In this document: positions 6,203 to 13,867 of the stretch, one piece after another
Numbering within the stretch: position 1 is the stretch's first letter
Layout of the letters: every line of letters begins with the position of its first letter
Assembly (NCBI RefSeq): GCF_022829725.1
Contig: NZ_JAKSYG010000050.1
Coordinates: 1-37,777, forward strand
DNA length: 37,777 nucleotides
Reading direction: 5' to 3'
Source: Methylobacterium sp. E-005
GTDB lineage: Bacteria; Pseudomonadota; Alphaproteobacteria; Rhizobiales; Beijerinckiaceae
Program-made: the position numbers and the translations under genes
The notes under the pieces: generated by a model
Database searches by the model: none
What the model was told of the DNA's origin: nothing
Seen by the model: only the letters and a program-made list of their open reading frames with translations

Positions 6203-6367
6203 TACCGACAGGAACATCTGATGCGGCCAGGAGGAGGGCGACGACGGGATCGTACGCTCGGCCCGCCACGCTGTGCCGTCGTGTGCCGGAGCACGTCGAT
6301 CCTGAAAGCTTGAGCTTACATCGGAGACATGCCGCGAACACCAATGCGGATCCGATGGAGACTGACG

Positions 6368-6484
6368 ATGCCCCTCACCACCCGCCTCACCGTCGCCGCC
6401 GCTGCCGCCGTGGCGACCTTCGCCGTCCTGGCCGGCACCTACGCCGAGATGCTCAACCGCGCCCTGCCGATGCACTTCGTCTGA
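6368..6484 (+). CDS. Small membrane protein (38 aa)
   Basis: ATG 6368 follows GGAG at 7 nt. The product is 38 residues: a short polar start with one Arg, then one hydrophobic helix of Ala/Val/Leu (about residues 8-24), then a short tail. It is probably a single-pass inner membrane peptide; it could also be an uncleaved or short secreted peptide. Third codon positions are almost all G/C. No family is recognised. It lies in a run of small envelope genes. Confidence 0.45.
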   Translation: MPLTTRLTVAAAAAVATFAVLAGTYAEMLNRALPMHFV

Positions 6485-6567
6485 TCACGGCCGCTGCGTA
6501 TCGCATGACACGCAACCTTTGAGGCGCCGCCGATCGATGGCGGCGCACGCCGCCCGCGGGGGCAGTC

Positions 6568-6729
6568 ATGAACGGGATCTTGTGGAACGCCGTCGATCGG
6601 ACACTCCACCTCATCGACGCCCTCGATGACCTGATCGCGGAAGCCGCCCTGGGTTTCGCAGCCGCCACCCCGATGATCACCGATCTCAGTGGCGACGCAC
6701 ACGCGGAGCCGAAGAGCACCGGGAATTAG
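6568..6729 (+). CDS. Small hypothetical protein (53 aa)
   Basis: ATG 6568 is preceded by a G-rich stretch (GGGGG, 5-9 nt upstream). The product has an amphipathic N-terminal helix (WNAVDRTLHLIDALDDLIAE, residues 6-25), an Ala-rich hydrophobic stretch and a polar tail. It is not recognised. Support is limited to the ribosome site and codon bias, so it may not be a real gene. Confidence 0.35.
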   Translation: MNGILWNAVDRTLHLIDALDDLIAEAALGFAAATPMITDLSGDAHAEPKSTGN

Positions 6730-6774
6730 TGTTCGACCGCCAGACCTCGATTTCGGCAGCAGCCGATTGAGCCG

Positions 6775-6933
6775 CTACGGCTTCTGAGGACTCGGCGCGG
6801 ATTGGTCCGTCTGCGGCTCCATCTTCTGCGTATCCGGCTTCGTCGGCGTATTGTTCTGCGCCTGCTTGTCGTCGCAGGCGGCGAGGCCGACAACCAGAAG
6901 CCCGAGGCCGATGATCTGTTTGAGCGGCAGCAT
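6775..6933 (-). CDS. Small lipoprotein (52 aa)
   Basis: A short secreted lipoprotein. The start ATG 6933 follows GGAG at 5 nt. The first 20 residues are a classic type II signal: Lys5, hydrophobic IIGLGLLVVG, lipobox LAAC with Cys20. The mature part is about 33 residues, polar and disordered (Lys, Gln, Pro, Thr; four PQ/PT/KP pairs). Asp at positions +2 and +3 after the Cys would, by the E. coli rule, keep it at the inner membrane, though that rule is unsure in alphaproteobacteria. Function unknown; it is similar in style to entericidin-type or spacer lipoproteins, but without clear homology. Confidence 0.7.
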   Translation of the reverse strand: MLPLKQIIGLGLLVVGLAACDDKQAQNNTPTKPDTQKMEPQTDQSAPSPQKP

Positions 6934-7170
6934 GGGGTCTCCGTGATGCGTGTCTGGAGGATTGAAGCGCTACCAGCCGACACACGTTCCGTGCCGGGTC
7001 CCGTGCCCGGGGGCAAAGGTGAGGTTCGCCCGCCTCAGACGGACGCTGGGTTAGATGCAACGGACGGCGTAAGGGCGACGGATAGGGCAGCGTCTGAGCG
7101 GTCGCGTCGGGTTCGTCCGCCCCGCCCGGCATAGATGGGCGGGGCATCGCTCCGACGCTGGAGCGGCGGT

Positions 7171-7422
7171 TCAGCGGCCGGTGGGGCCGGGCTTCGATCC
7201 GGATCCGGCGTCGTTAGGGCCCGTGCTGTTGGTGGTCCCGGAACGGCTCATCGATCCGGTCGTCGGCCCGCTGCCCCGCGCGCCCGGGCTTGATCCCGAA
7301 CCGGCATCGTTCGGACCCGTGCTGTTGGTCGTGCCGGAGCGAGACGTACCACCGCTCTCGGCAGCCAGGGCGGGCGTGGCAAGGGCTATGAGGCCGGCGA
7401 AAGCGAGCGTCATAAGTTTCAT
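7171..7422 (-). CDS. Small secreted repeat protein (83 aa)
   Basis: Start ATG 7422 has GGGAG 8 nt upstream; longer frames lack a site. Residues 1-20 form a Sec signal peptide ending ALA, with cleavage before AESGG. The mature protein of about 63 residues is Gly/Ser/Thr/Asn/Pro-rich, has no cysteine or aromatic residue, and consists mostly of two copies of SRSGTTNSTGPNDAGSGS (residues 27-44 and 59-76; period 32). It is almost surely disordered in the periplasm or outside. Function unknown; similar small Gly/Ser/Asn proteins are common in Methylobacterium. It is transcribed leftwards after the genes at 7531-9561 but separated from them. Confidence 0.7.
   Translation of the reverse strand: MKLMTLAFAGLIALATPALAAESGGTSRSGTTNSTGPNDAGSGSSPGARGSGPTTGSMSRSGTTNSTGPNDAGSGSKPGPTGR
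7195..7344 (-). repeat. Tandem coding repeat, 2 copies, 96-bp period
   Basis: Two 54-bp blocks (7291-7344 and 7195-7248) encode the same 18 residues in the secreted protein at 7171-7422. They differ at several silent positions, so the copies are kept by selection on the protein or are not recent. Confidence 0.7.
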
Positions 7423-7530
7423 GGCGTCAGTCTCCCTGTTGGGCCGGCAGCGATCTGCGAAAAGCCGCCAGTCCTCCGGGGAACCCACCATCAGCGCGGC
7501 TGTTCCTGGGCGCGCCGCCGGGCGGCAGCG

Positions 7531-7737
7531 TCACGGTGTTTGATCGGAACGACCCGCTTCCCCGGCGACCGGCGCCGCTGCCGGCGCTTCGGCATCGGGC
7601 ATGTGGTAACCGCGATCCCAGGTGCGATGCGTATCGGAACCCGGCGGATACGGGTTCGCGGTGACCGGGTCGCCGCGGTCACGCGCGTGTCGTCCCTCGT
7701 CGCTGATCGCCGTCGGTGAACGGTCTGAGATCGTCAC
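7531..7737 (-). CDS. RMF-like small protein (68 aa)
   Basis: Start GTG 7737 follows GGGAGG at 5 nt. The central part reads NPYPPGSDTHRTWDRGYHM (residues 28-46), preceded by EGRHARDRG. This spacing of a Gly-containing helix, NPY-x-x-G-S and W-x-x-G-Y is the pattern of ribosome modulation factor and its short alphaproteobacterial relatives, which bind ribosomes in stationary phase. The flanks are polar and probably disordered. The RMF assignment is a motif match by eye, not a full-length match, so the ribosome role is an inference. It lies 25 nt downstream of the stop of the sugar dehydrogenase on the same strand and could share its transcript. Confidence 0.6.
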   Translation of the reverse strand: MTISDRSPTAISDEGRHARDRGDPVTANPYPPGSDTHRTWDRGYHMPDAEAPAAAPVAGEAGRSDQTP

Positions 7738-7762
7738 GTGGCCTCCCGCGCGTCGCGCTCGC

Positions 7763-9103
7763 TTATCGAACGACCGCGTTCGGTACGGCCTGAGACTGCG
7801 ACTGTGCGCCCGTCACCCGCCAGACCGTTCCGCCGGCATCATCGGCGATGAGGAGCGCGCCGTGGCTGTCGACCGCCAGGCCGACCGGACGTCCGCGGGC
7901 CTCGCTCTTGTCGGTCACGAAGCCCGTGACGACATCCTGGGCCTTGCCGGAGGGCTTGCCGTTCTCGAACGGCACGTAGACGACCTTGTAGCCGTTCAGA
8001 GGGCTTCGATCCCAGCTCCCATGCTCACCCACGAAGGCGCCACCCTGATAGGTCTGCGGCAGGGCGGTCCCGGTGTAGAAGGTCATCCCGAGTGGCGCGA
8101 CGTGGGAGCTCAGCGAGTAGTCCGGCATGATCGCCGAGGCGACCAATTCAGGCCGCTGCGGCATCACCCGCGGATCGACGTGCTGCCCCCAGTAGCTGTA
8201 CGGCCAGCCGTAGAATCCACCGTCCTTCACCGAGGTCATGTAGTCCGGTACCAGATCGGGGCCGAGTTCATCGCGCTCGTTCACAACGCACCACAGCGTT
8301 TTGGTCTTCGGCTCGAACGTCAGGCCGTTCGGGTTGCGCAGACCGGTGGCGAAGAGCCGATGGGCGCCGGTCGCCCGGTCGATCTCCCAGATCGCCGCCC
8401 GGTCCTTCTCCTCGTCGAGGCCGTTCTCGGTGATGTTGCTGTTCGATCCCACGCCCGCATAGAGTTTGGTCCCGTCTGGGCTGGCGGTCAGGCTCTTCGT
8501 CCAGTGATGGTTGATGTGCCCCGCCGGCAGCTCGGTCAGCTTGACGCCGGGCTCCGTGATGCTCGTCTCGCCGGCCTTGTAGGGGTAGCGCATCACCGCA
8601 TCGGTGTCGGCCACGTAGAGATCGTCTCCGACAAGCGCCATGCCGAACGGCGAGTTCTGCTTGTCGAGGAAAACGGAGCGCTGTTCCGGCACGCCGTCGC
8701 CGTCGGCATCCCGCAGCAGGGTGATGCGCTGGCCGGGCGTCTCGGCGGAGTGGGATTTCCGCTCCAACCAGCCCATGATGATCTCCTTCGGCCGGTTGAC
8801 CGGCGGAGTGGGGCCGCCGCTCTCGGCCACGAGGATGTCGCCGTTCGGCAGGACCAGGATCGAGCGGGGATTTTTCAGGCCGGTGGCCAGTGCGTTGATC
8901 TGAAGACCCGCGACGACCTGCGGGGTCTCGCCGTCCTTCCAGCCGACGGCGCTGGAGACGTGCATCGGCGGCAGCAGGTATTGATGCGGCTCGGGCAGCG
9001 GCGGGTTTGGCCCGATCTGCGTCCGCGGATCGATCGGATCCGGCCCGCAGGCACAGAGCGGCAGCAGGATCGCGACGGTGATGATCGATCGGCCGTTGCT
9101 CAT
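7763..9103 (-). CDS. PQQ-type sugar (glucose/sorbosone) dehydrogenase, lipoprotein (446 aa)
   Basis: A beta-propeller dehydrogenase of the soluble glucose/L-sorbosone dehydrogenase family, which oxidises sugars in the periplasm using PQQ. Residues 1-19 form a lipoprotein-like signal (ITVAILLPLCAC, Cys about 19). The propeller starts with GLKNPRSILVLPNGDILVAESG and shows the family repeats LRDADGDGVPEQRSVF, NSPFGMALVGDDLYVADTD, GTKLYAGVGSNSN, GLRNPNGLTFEP and GEHGSWDRSPLNGYKV. ATG 9103 overlaps the stop of the DUF2231 gene (ATGA) and has GGAG upstream, so the two are coupled. PQQ supply fits a methylotroph, whose methanol dehydrogenase also needs it. The exact sugar cannot be read from sequence. 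Confidence 0.9.
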   Translation of the reverse strand: MSNGRSIITVAILLPLCACGPDPIDPRTQIGPNPPLPEPHQYLLPPMHVSSAVGWKDGETPQVVAGLQINALATGLKNPRSILVLPNGDILVAESGGPTPPVNRPKEIIMGWLERKSHSAETPGQRITLLRDADGDGVPEQRSVFLDKQNSPFGMALVGDDLYVADTDAVMRYPYKAGETSITEPGVKLTELPAGHINHHWTKSLTASPDGTKLYAGVGSNSNITENGLDEEKDRAAIWEIDRATGAHRLFATGLRNPNGLTFEPKTKTLWCVVNERDELGPDLVPDYMTSVKDGGFYGWPYSYWGQHVDPRVMPQRPELVASAIMPDYSLSSHVAPLGMTFYTGTALPQTYQGGAFVGEHGSWDRSPLNGYKVVYVPFENGKPSGKAQDVVTGFVTDKSEARGRPVGLAVDSHGALLIADDAGGTVWRVTGAQSQSQAVPNAVVR

Positions 9104-9561
9104 GCCCGCTCTCCTGCCTGGACGCCCACACCATGGCGATGCACCAGGCCCGCCCCGAGCCATCCGGTCACCCCGAGGATCAGCACAACGACGGCCGAGA
9201 GGAGGAGGCCGGTCGGCACCACAGACGTGTAGGCGTCGCGGCTGTGCACGAAGACGTTCACGATGCTCAGCGCCAGGGCCACGGCATTGCCGGCGCCATG
9301 GATCCAGGCTGTCCGGATCCGCCGAATGCGGCGATCACCGAAGAAATCGACCATTCCGGCCAGGGCCGCGAGGGCCGCCCCGATCAGTCCGACGCTGAGC
9401 AGCCACGCGGAAAAATTCGCCCACTGCATGTTGGCGGTGAACCAGTAAGCGATGTCGGTCACCAGCGTCCCGACGAAGCAGACGATCGGGATCGGAACCA
9501 GCATCGCGTGGATCGGATGTCCTGCCACCTGTGCGGTCGATTGCGGATTGAGCTGTATCAA
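9100..9561 (-). CDS. DUF2231 family membrane protein (153 aa)
   Basis: An integral membrane protein of the DUF2231 family, recognised by GHPIHAMLVPIPI (residues 14-26) and four hydrophobic segments (about 20-42, 50-72, 88-106, 116-140). These proteins often accompany periplasmic redox enzymes, and their conserved His residues suggest heme or electron-transfer functions; that role is not settled. The start is TTG 9561 with GAGGA 8 nt upstream; no better in-frame start precedes the GHPIH motif. Its stop overlaps the start of the sugar dehydrogenase (ATGA at 9103-9100), so it may help that enzyme pass electrons to the membrane. Confidence 0.85.
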   Translation of the reverse strand: MIQLNPQSTAQVAGHPIHAMLVPIPIVCFVGTLVTDIAYWFTANMQWANFSAWLLSVGLIGAALAALAGMVDFFGDRRIRRIRTAWIHGAGNAVALALSIVNVFVHSRDAYTSVVPTGLLLSAVVVLILGVTGWLGAGLVHRHGVGVQAGERA

Positions 9562-9700
9562 GCGAGCATCCTCGTCACGCGATCATCTCGTGAGCCACTT
9601 AATCTACCGCGGGCACCCATGAATGTTCCCGCTTTGCCCACCTCCGCGAACGGGTCCGGTCTGCCTGGGCAGCCGGAACCGCACCGGGGACGGCAGCCCC

Positions 9701-9928
9701 TCAATGGGACCGGTCGGTACGGTCCGGTGCCCGGCCCTTCCCGCTATGGGTGTGGTGACTGTCGCGCTCACCGCCGCCCCCAGACACGTGTGACTTGGAA
9801 TCACTCGTAGGTGCGCCAGGCTCCGGGCCATCGTGATGGTCCGCCGGTGGCTTGGATGCATCCTGGTGACTGCTGCCTGGTCCCCCATGATGCCGGTCGG
9901 CGGCCGGGTTCTTCTTCGATGTGCTCAT
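9701..9928 (-). CDS. Hydrophilic His/Gly/Ser-rich small protein (75 aa)
   Basis: Start ATG 9928. The whole protein is disordered in composition: His (HH pairs at five places), Asp, Ser, Pro, Gly, Lys, no cysteine and no hydrophobic stretch. The beginning MSTSKKNPAADRHHGG and the HHDGPEPG/DSHHTHSGKG segments could bind metal weakly. No family is recognised. The ribosome site is weak, so confidence is moderate. Composition resembles other very hydrophilic small proteins in this window (31020, 31385). Confidence 0.5.
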   Translation of the reverse strand: MSTSKKNPAADRHHGGPGSSHQDASKPPADHHDGPEPGAPTSDSKSHVSGGGGERDSHHTHSGKGRAPDRTDRSH

Positions 9929-10126
9929 GAGGCTGCGGTGTCCCGTTGCTCGGCGCCCACGTCCGGGCATCAGCGGCTGTTCGGCTGGGATGCACGGGAG
10001 GCAGATCGCCCTGTTCGGCCCGGCAGCGAGAGCGGGACGATCCTCGCTCCGAAGGACAGGTCGTCCGCTTGATCCTGGGCCGGATCCTTGGCCAACCGGA
10101 CGGCGAACCCGCGGTTCCGGCCGGTC

Positions 10127-10621
10127 TCAGCGACCCGTATAGCCCGATGCCGCGGCGGCCTCTCGAAGGCGTGCGAACGCGAGGGTGTAGCGCTCACGCA
10201 GGAAGGGCGCTGATGGCGGGATCCGGGCGGGGGACAGATTGTCTTCGGTATCGGACATCTTCACGAGGAGCGCGGCAAGATCACCGGTCTCGATCAACGC
10301 GGTGATCCGGTCCGAGTAGGCGATCCGGGTCTCAGGCTTCGTGAGGAGCGTCACAATCCGGACGATCGCGGGCGCGAAGCCGGCCGCCCGCAGGTCGGAC
10401 GCGGTGTGCGGGGTGTCTTCCAGCACATCGTGCAGCAGCGCGGCCTGCATGACTTGCAGCGGGTCGACATCCAAGCCGTCGACCAGTCGGGCATGGCCGG
10501 CCCGGGCGAGGGCGGCGTTGGCGACGCGTTCCAGGTGGCGCATGCCGGGTTCGCCGCCCTTGTCGAGCTGGCCCGCATGGGCGGTGAGCGCGAAGGTATG
10601 AGCGTCGAAGATCGTCGGCAC
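10127..10621 (-). CDS. HD-domain phosphohydrolase, (p)ppGpp hydrolase-like (164 aa)
   Basis: A stand-alone HD domain resembling the hydrolase part of RelA/SpoT proteins (small alarmone hydrolase type), which removes the 3' pyrophosphate of (p)ppGpp using Mn2+. Visible residues are H29 (in GEPGMRHLERVA), the HDVLEDT motif with H64, D65, E68 and D69, and a later MSDTEDN with D124. HAGQLDKGGEP near the N-terminus is the usual start of this domain. There is no synthetase, TGS or ACT domain. The start GTG 10621 is chosen because AGGAGG lies 6 nt upstream; the frame is open to 10732 but without a ribosome site. The substrate is inferred from the family. Confidence 0.85.
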   Translation of the reverse strand: MPTIFDAHTFALTAHAGQLDKGGEPGMRHLERVANAALARAGHARLVDGLDVDPLQVMQAALLHDVLEDTPHTASDLRAAGFAPAIVRIVTLLTKPETRIAYSDRITALIETGDLAALLVKMSDTEDNLSPARIPPSAPFLRERYTLAFARLREAAAASGYTGR

Positions 10622-10899
10622 GCAGCACCTCCTGGCAGACGTCCCGCTGCCGTTCGGTTCGGACGTTCCCAGGCGGGAATTCGCTGCCGCGCCGCTGCGT
10701 TCCCGGGCCAGGACCCCGGCGGCCTGCCACACCGAAGCCGGGTCAGACCGCCACCTAGCTTCCCGTGTTCGGAGGATGCCGAATCTTCGCTTCAGATCTG
10801 ACAGTTACAAGCGGCATCACTATTGCCCAAATGCCGCGATAGCTCCATTTCTTGTCTCACAAACGGACAAGCGACGGGTCGCAGTCCAGGATTGAGCCA

Positions 10900-11250
10900 A
10901 TGGCGTCCGTTACACTGGAGAAGCCGCTCGATGTCGGCGGTCCGATCAGCCGCCGGGTCGCTGCGCTCGCCAACGCCAAGTGGTTTCGCGCCCTCGCGTG
11001 GCGGGCGCTGCGGGAAGGTGGACCGCAGGCCGAGCTCCGCGCGGCGAACGCGCGGGCCGCGGCGCGCATCATCCTGCGTCAGGCGCGACGGGACGCGGTC
11101 GTCGCCCGTATGGCGCGAGAGGCGCTCGACGGCCCCTCTGGCGCGGGGCCCCGGTCGTCATCCAAGACGTTGCCGGGCGCGTCCGAACGGCCGGTGGCCG
11201 TCCCCGACCCACGAGGGGCCGGGGACGATTTTCCGATGATCAGCGCTTGA
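10900..11250 (+). CDS. Hypothetical Arg/Ala-rich protein (116 aa)
   Basis: Not recognised. Start ATG 10900 is preceded by AGGAT. Residues 15-75 are a basic helical region (RRVAALANAKWFRALAWRAL, then RAANARAAARIILRQARRD), with the rest Pro/Ser/Gly-rich and disordered. Cytoplasmic, with possible nucleic-acid contact, but there is no motif. Its last 11 bases overlap the 3' end of the PRC-barrel gene on the other strand. Confidence 0.5.
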   Translation: MASVTLEKPLDVGGPISRRVAALANAKWFRALAWRALREGGPQAELRAANARAAARIILRQARRDAVVARMAREALDGPSGAGPRSSSKTLPGASERPVAVPDPRGAGDDFPMISA

Positions 11251-11638
11251 ACTTGCCGTCGTACTTGAACTCGGGCGCCGACTTCAGCTGATCCTTGGTG
11301 GCGCCGATGATCGCCTTCCACTTCTTGGCGTTGGCGTCGTAGCCGAGCGCGATGGACGACGGGGTGACCGCGACGTAGTGCTCGCCCATGCCCAGGAAGC
11401 CGCCGACCGAAACGATGTAGCCGGTCAGCTTGTCGTGATCGATCACGAGATCCTTGATCTCTCCGACGGTGTTGTTCTGCGCGTCGGTGATGTTGAGGCC
11501 GATCAGGTTGTAGCTCAGGACCGCGTCCTGCGGGACCGACTCGAACTTCGGGGCGACGGTCGGGGGCGCCTCATTGGCGGCGAAGGCCGGGCCGGCCAGG
11601 GCTGCGGCAGCGAGGGTGGCGAGGACGAGGCGACGCAT
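11240..11638 (-). CDS. Secreted PRC-barrel domain protein (132 aa)
   Basis: A periplasmic PRC-barrel protein. The start ATG 11638 has GGAG 6 nt upstream. Residues 1-20 are a Sec signal (RRLVLATLAAAALAGPAFA). The mature part begins with a short linker, then the beta-barrel: LIGLNITDAQNNTVGEIKDLVIDHD (residues 45-69), GYIVSVGGFLGMGEHYVAVTPSS, typical of the family. PRC-barrel proteins with a signal peptide are frequent in this group; most have no known function and some relate to stress or adhesion. The 3' end overlaps the convergent gene at 10900-11250 by 11 bp. Confidence 0.85.
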   Translation of the reverse strand: MRRLVLATLAAAALAGPAFAANEAPPTVAPKFESVPQDAVLSYNLIGLNITDAQNNTVGEIKDLVIDHDKLTGYIVSVGGFLGMGEHYVAVTPSSIALGYDANAKKWKAIIGATKDQLKSAPEFKYDGKFKR

Positions 11639-11901
11639 CGGAATCTCCAAAAGCCCGAAATGGGTCGCTGGTAAGCCTCAGCACCCCTTATCGTTCCGGC
11701 CCGGCACGGAAATGTTAACCTGCGGAACATGGAACCATTCGCTCTCCGCGCCGCCGATTGAATCGGGAATTCGCTCGCATCACGGCCTTGGACCGTACTG
11801 ACCCGGCGACAGGACAGATCCGCGGTTCGGCGCGTCTTCGTCCCTGGCCCCCGCCCTCCGGCGATGTCACTCCGGCCCGGTGAAGCAGACGGGAGGGCGT
11901 C

Positions 11902-12795
11902 GTGGTGGAACAGGCGGTCGGGATGGCGCCAATGCGGGACCGCGCCGCGGGACCGTGGATCGATGGCCTGATCGGCGTCGCCATCTTCAGCGCCTCGCTG
12001 GTGGCGACGCGCCTCGCGCTCACTGGGATGGATGCGCTCTTCCTGAGCGCCGCCCGGGCCGCCCTGGCCGGGATCGCCGGCGCGGCGGCCCTCGCCCTTT
12101 TCAGGCAGCGGCGGCCGCACAGCCGCGACATCCCGGCGCTCGCCATCGTGGCCGCCGGCGTGGTCGTGGGCTTCCCCCTCCTCACGGCCCTGGCCCTGCG
12201 GACGGTGAGCGCGGCACACGGCACGGTGTTCGTCGGTCTGCTCCCCCTCGCCACCGCGCTGTTCGGTGCCGTCCGCTCGGGGGAGAGGCCGTCGCCCGCG
12301 TTCTGGCTGCTGTCGATCTGCGGGGCGCTCATCACCGTTGTCTTCGCGGCGCGCGGACTCGCCGGTCCGCCCGGCCCCGGCGACGTCCTCATGTTCGCGG
12401 CGGTTGTCGTTTGCGGCCTCGGCTATGCCGAAGGCGGCGTCCTGGCGCGGCGCCTCGGCGGCTGGCAGGTGATCGCCTGGGCCACGGTCGTGTCGCTGCC
12501 GGTGAGCCTGCCGCTGGCGCTGGCCCTCAGGCCGGACGAGCCGGCCGCCATCCCGCTGCAGGCCTGGGCGGGACTGGCCTACGTGGCGATGTTCAGCATG
12601 CTGATCGGCTTCGTGTTCTGGTACCGGGCACTCGCCAGGGGTGGGATCGCCGCAATCGGACAGCTCCAGCTGCTGCAGCCGTTCCTCGGGCTCGGCGTGG
12701 CCGCCCTGGTGCTGGGCGAGCGGATCGAGCCCGCGATGATCGGTGCGGCGGCCGCGGTCGCCCTCTGCGTCGCGCTGGCGCGGCGGTTCGCGTGA
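11902..12795 (+). CDS. EamA/DMT family transporter (297 aa)
   Basis: An inner-membrane drug/metabolite transporter with ten predicted helices arranged as two EamA repeats. Visible marks are SASLVATRLALTG in helix 1-2, AARAALAGIAG, the AFWLLSICGALITVV segment, and in the second half AYVAMFSMLIGFVFWYRALARGG and LQLLQPFLGLGVAALVLGE, the usual end-repeat signature. The first repeat aligns with the second, as in full-length members (about 300 aa). Start GTG 11902 follows GGGAGG at 5 nt. Such carriers export amino acids, metabolites or drugs; the substrate cannot be predicted. It converges on the secreted protein at 12809-13732, with only 13 bp between stops. Confidence 0.9.
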   Translation: MVEQAVGMAPMRDRAAGPWIDGLIGVAIFSASLVATRLALTGMDALFLSAARAALAGIAGAAALALFRQRRPHSRDIPALAIVAAGVVVGFPLLTALALRTVSAAHGTVFVGLLPLATALFGAVRSGERPSPAFWLLSICGALITVVFAARGLAGPPGPGDVLMFAAVVVCGLGYAEGGVLARRLGGWQVIAWATVVSLPVSLPLALALRPDEPAAIPLQAWAGLAYVAMFSMLIGFVFWYRALARGGIAAIGQLQLLQPFLGLGVAALVLGERIEPAMIGAAAAVALCVALARRFA

Positions 12796-12808
12796 GGCGG
12801 CCCGCGCG

Positions 12809-13732
12809 TCAGCCCGCCTTGGCCACCACCTCGATGTCCCGGTCGAGCCCGCTCTCCACCTTGAACTCGCGGGTATAGACCTGTCCGTCATGTCGGGCGA
12901 TCAGCACGTAGTCGCCCTCCGCCAGCGTGACCTGCGGGAAGGCGCCGATCGCCTCGCGGATCGTGTCGCCACCGGGCGTGAGCACCGAGAAGGCGGTTCC
13001 AGCAAAGGCCTCCGCCCCCGGTGCCGCGACGAGCTTGAGGGTCACGGTCGCGGCCCGGTGGTTGAGGGTCGCCTCCGTCACCTTGCCGTTCTCGACGCGA
13101 AGATCGGCCCGCTGGATCGCGTTCGACTCGCCGTAGATCGACACCACGTGATAGGTGCCCTCCGGCAGCCGCAGCAGCTCACCGGTCTTGATCCCGGAGC
13201 GCACGAGCCGGCCCTCCGAATTGGTCCCGACCGGCACGAAGACCGAGAACGAGACCTCACCCGGCGGGATCTTCTGATCGCCGATGGCACCCGAGAGCTT
13301 CAGGGCGCCGGACGCGACCCGCAGCGTCTCGGTGATCGGCTGGCCCGCCATCACGATCCGCTTCGATGCGCTGGCGAAGCCGTAGGTTACGGTCGCCGTG
13401 TAGGTGCCGGGCGCCAGGACGAAGCGCGGCTCAGCCTCGGATGAGCGCGCGACGATCGAGGGGCGGATCCCGTCGCCGGCCTCCTCGTAGATCCGCCATG
13501 CGAGGCCCTGGCGCAGCGCGACCCCGGGCCCTGACAGGACCGCCGACAGGGAGAGCGGCGCCTCCGGTTCGGCGGAGGGGAGGGCGGGCGGCAGATCCGG
13601 CGTCGTGATCGACGGGGAGGGCAGGGGGCCGCCGAGGCGATTCTGGAGGGCGTCCTGCTGGGCGCGGGCAGGCACGAGCGTAGCTCCCGCGACGAGAATC
13701 GCCAACGCCGTCGCGGCCAGCCTCGTGCACAT
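12809..13732 (-). CDS. Secreted hypothetical protein with repeated beta domains (307 aa)
   Basis: Start ATG 13732 with AAGGGG 8-12 nt upstream. Residues 1-24 are a Sec signal (LAATALAILVAGATLVPARA). A proline-rich linker follows (about 35-55), then three to four similar beta-sandwich-like segments, each with a pattern of the type PGTYTATVTYG, PEGTYHVVSIYG, AEGDYVLIARHD, separated by about 80 residues. This looks like tandem carboxypeptidase-regulatory-like or Ig-like folds of the periplasm, but no named family is certain. No catalytic motif is seen. A role in envelope binding is a guess. Confidence 0.75.
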   Translation of the reverse strand: MCTRLAATALAILVAGATLVPARAQQDALQNRLGGPLPSPSITTPDLPPALPSAEPEAPLSLSAVLSGPGVALRQGLAWRIYEEAGDGIRPSIVARSSEAEPRFVLAPGTYTATVTYGFASASKRIVMAGQPITETLRVASGALKLSGAIGDQKIPPGEVSFSVFVPVGTNSEGRLVRSGIKTGELLRLPEGTYHVVSIYGESNAIQRADLRVENGKVTEATLNHRAATVTLKLVAAPGAEAFAGTAFSVLTPGGDTIREAIGAFPQVTLAEGDYVLIARHDGQVYTREFKVESGLDRDIEVVAKAG

Positions 13733-13867
13733 CGATCGGACCCCTTGCCTCTGTCCGGTGGTTCGCCCCGCCTCTGCATCCGGACCGTGGCGACGGCAAG
13801 GCCGCACTTCCCCGAGCGGGCGGCGCATGCCACATCCCGTCCACGTCGCGAACCCGGGATTGAGCGC

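Noticed and set aside
9970..10197. Leftward frame of 75 codons overlapping the HD gene end
   Set aside because: No ribosome site, Arg/Ser-rich text, and it overlaps the 3' end of a well-supported gene in another frame.
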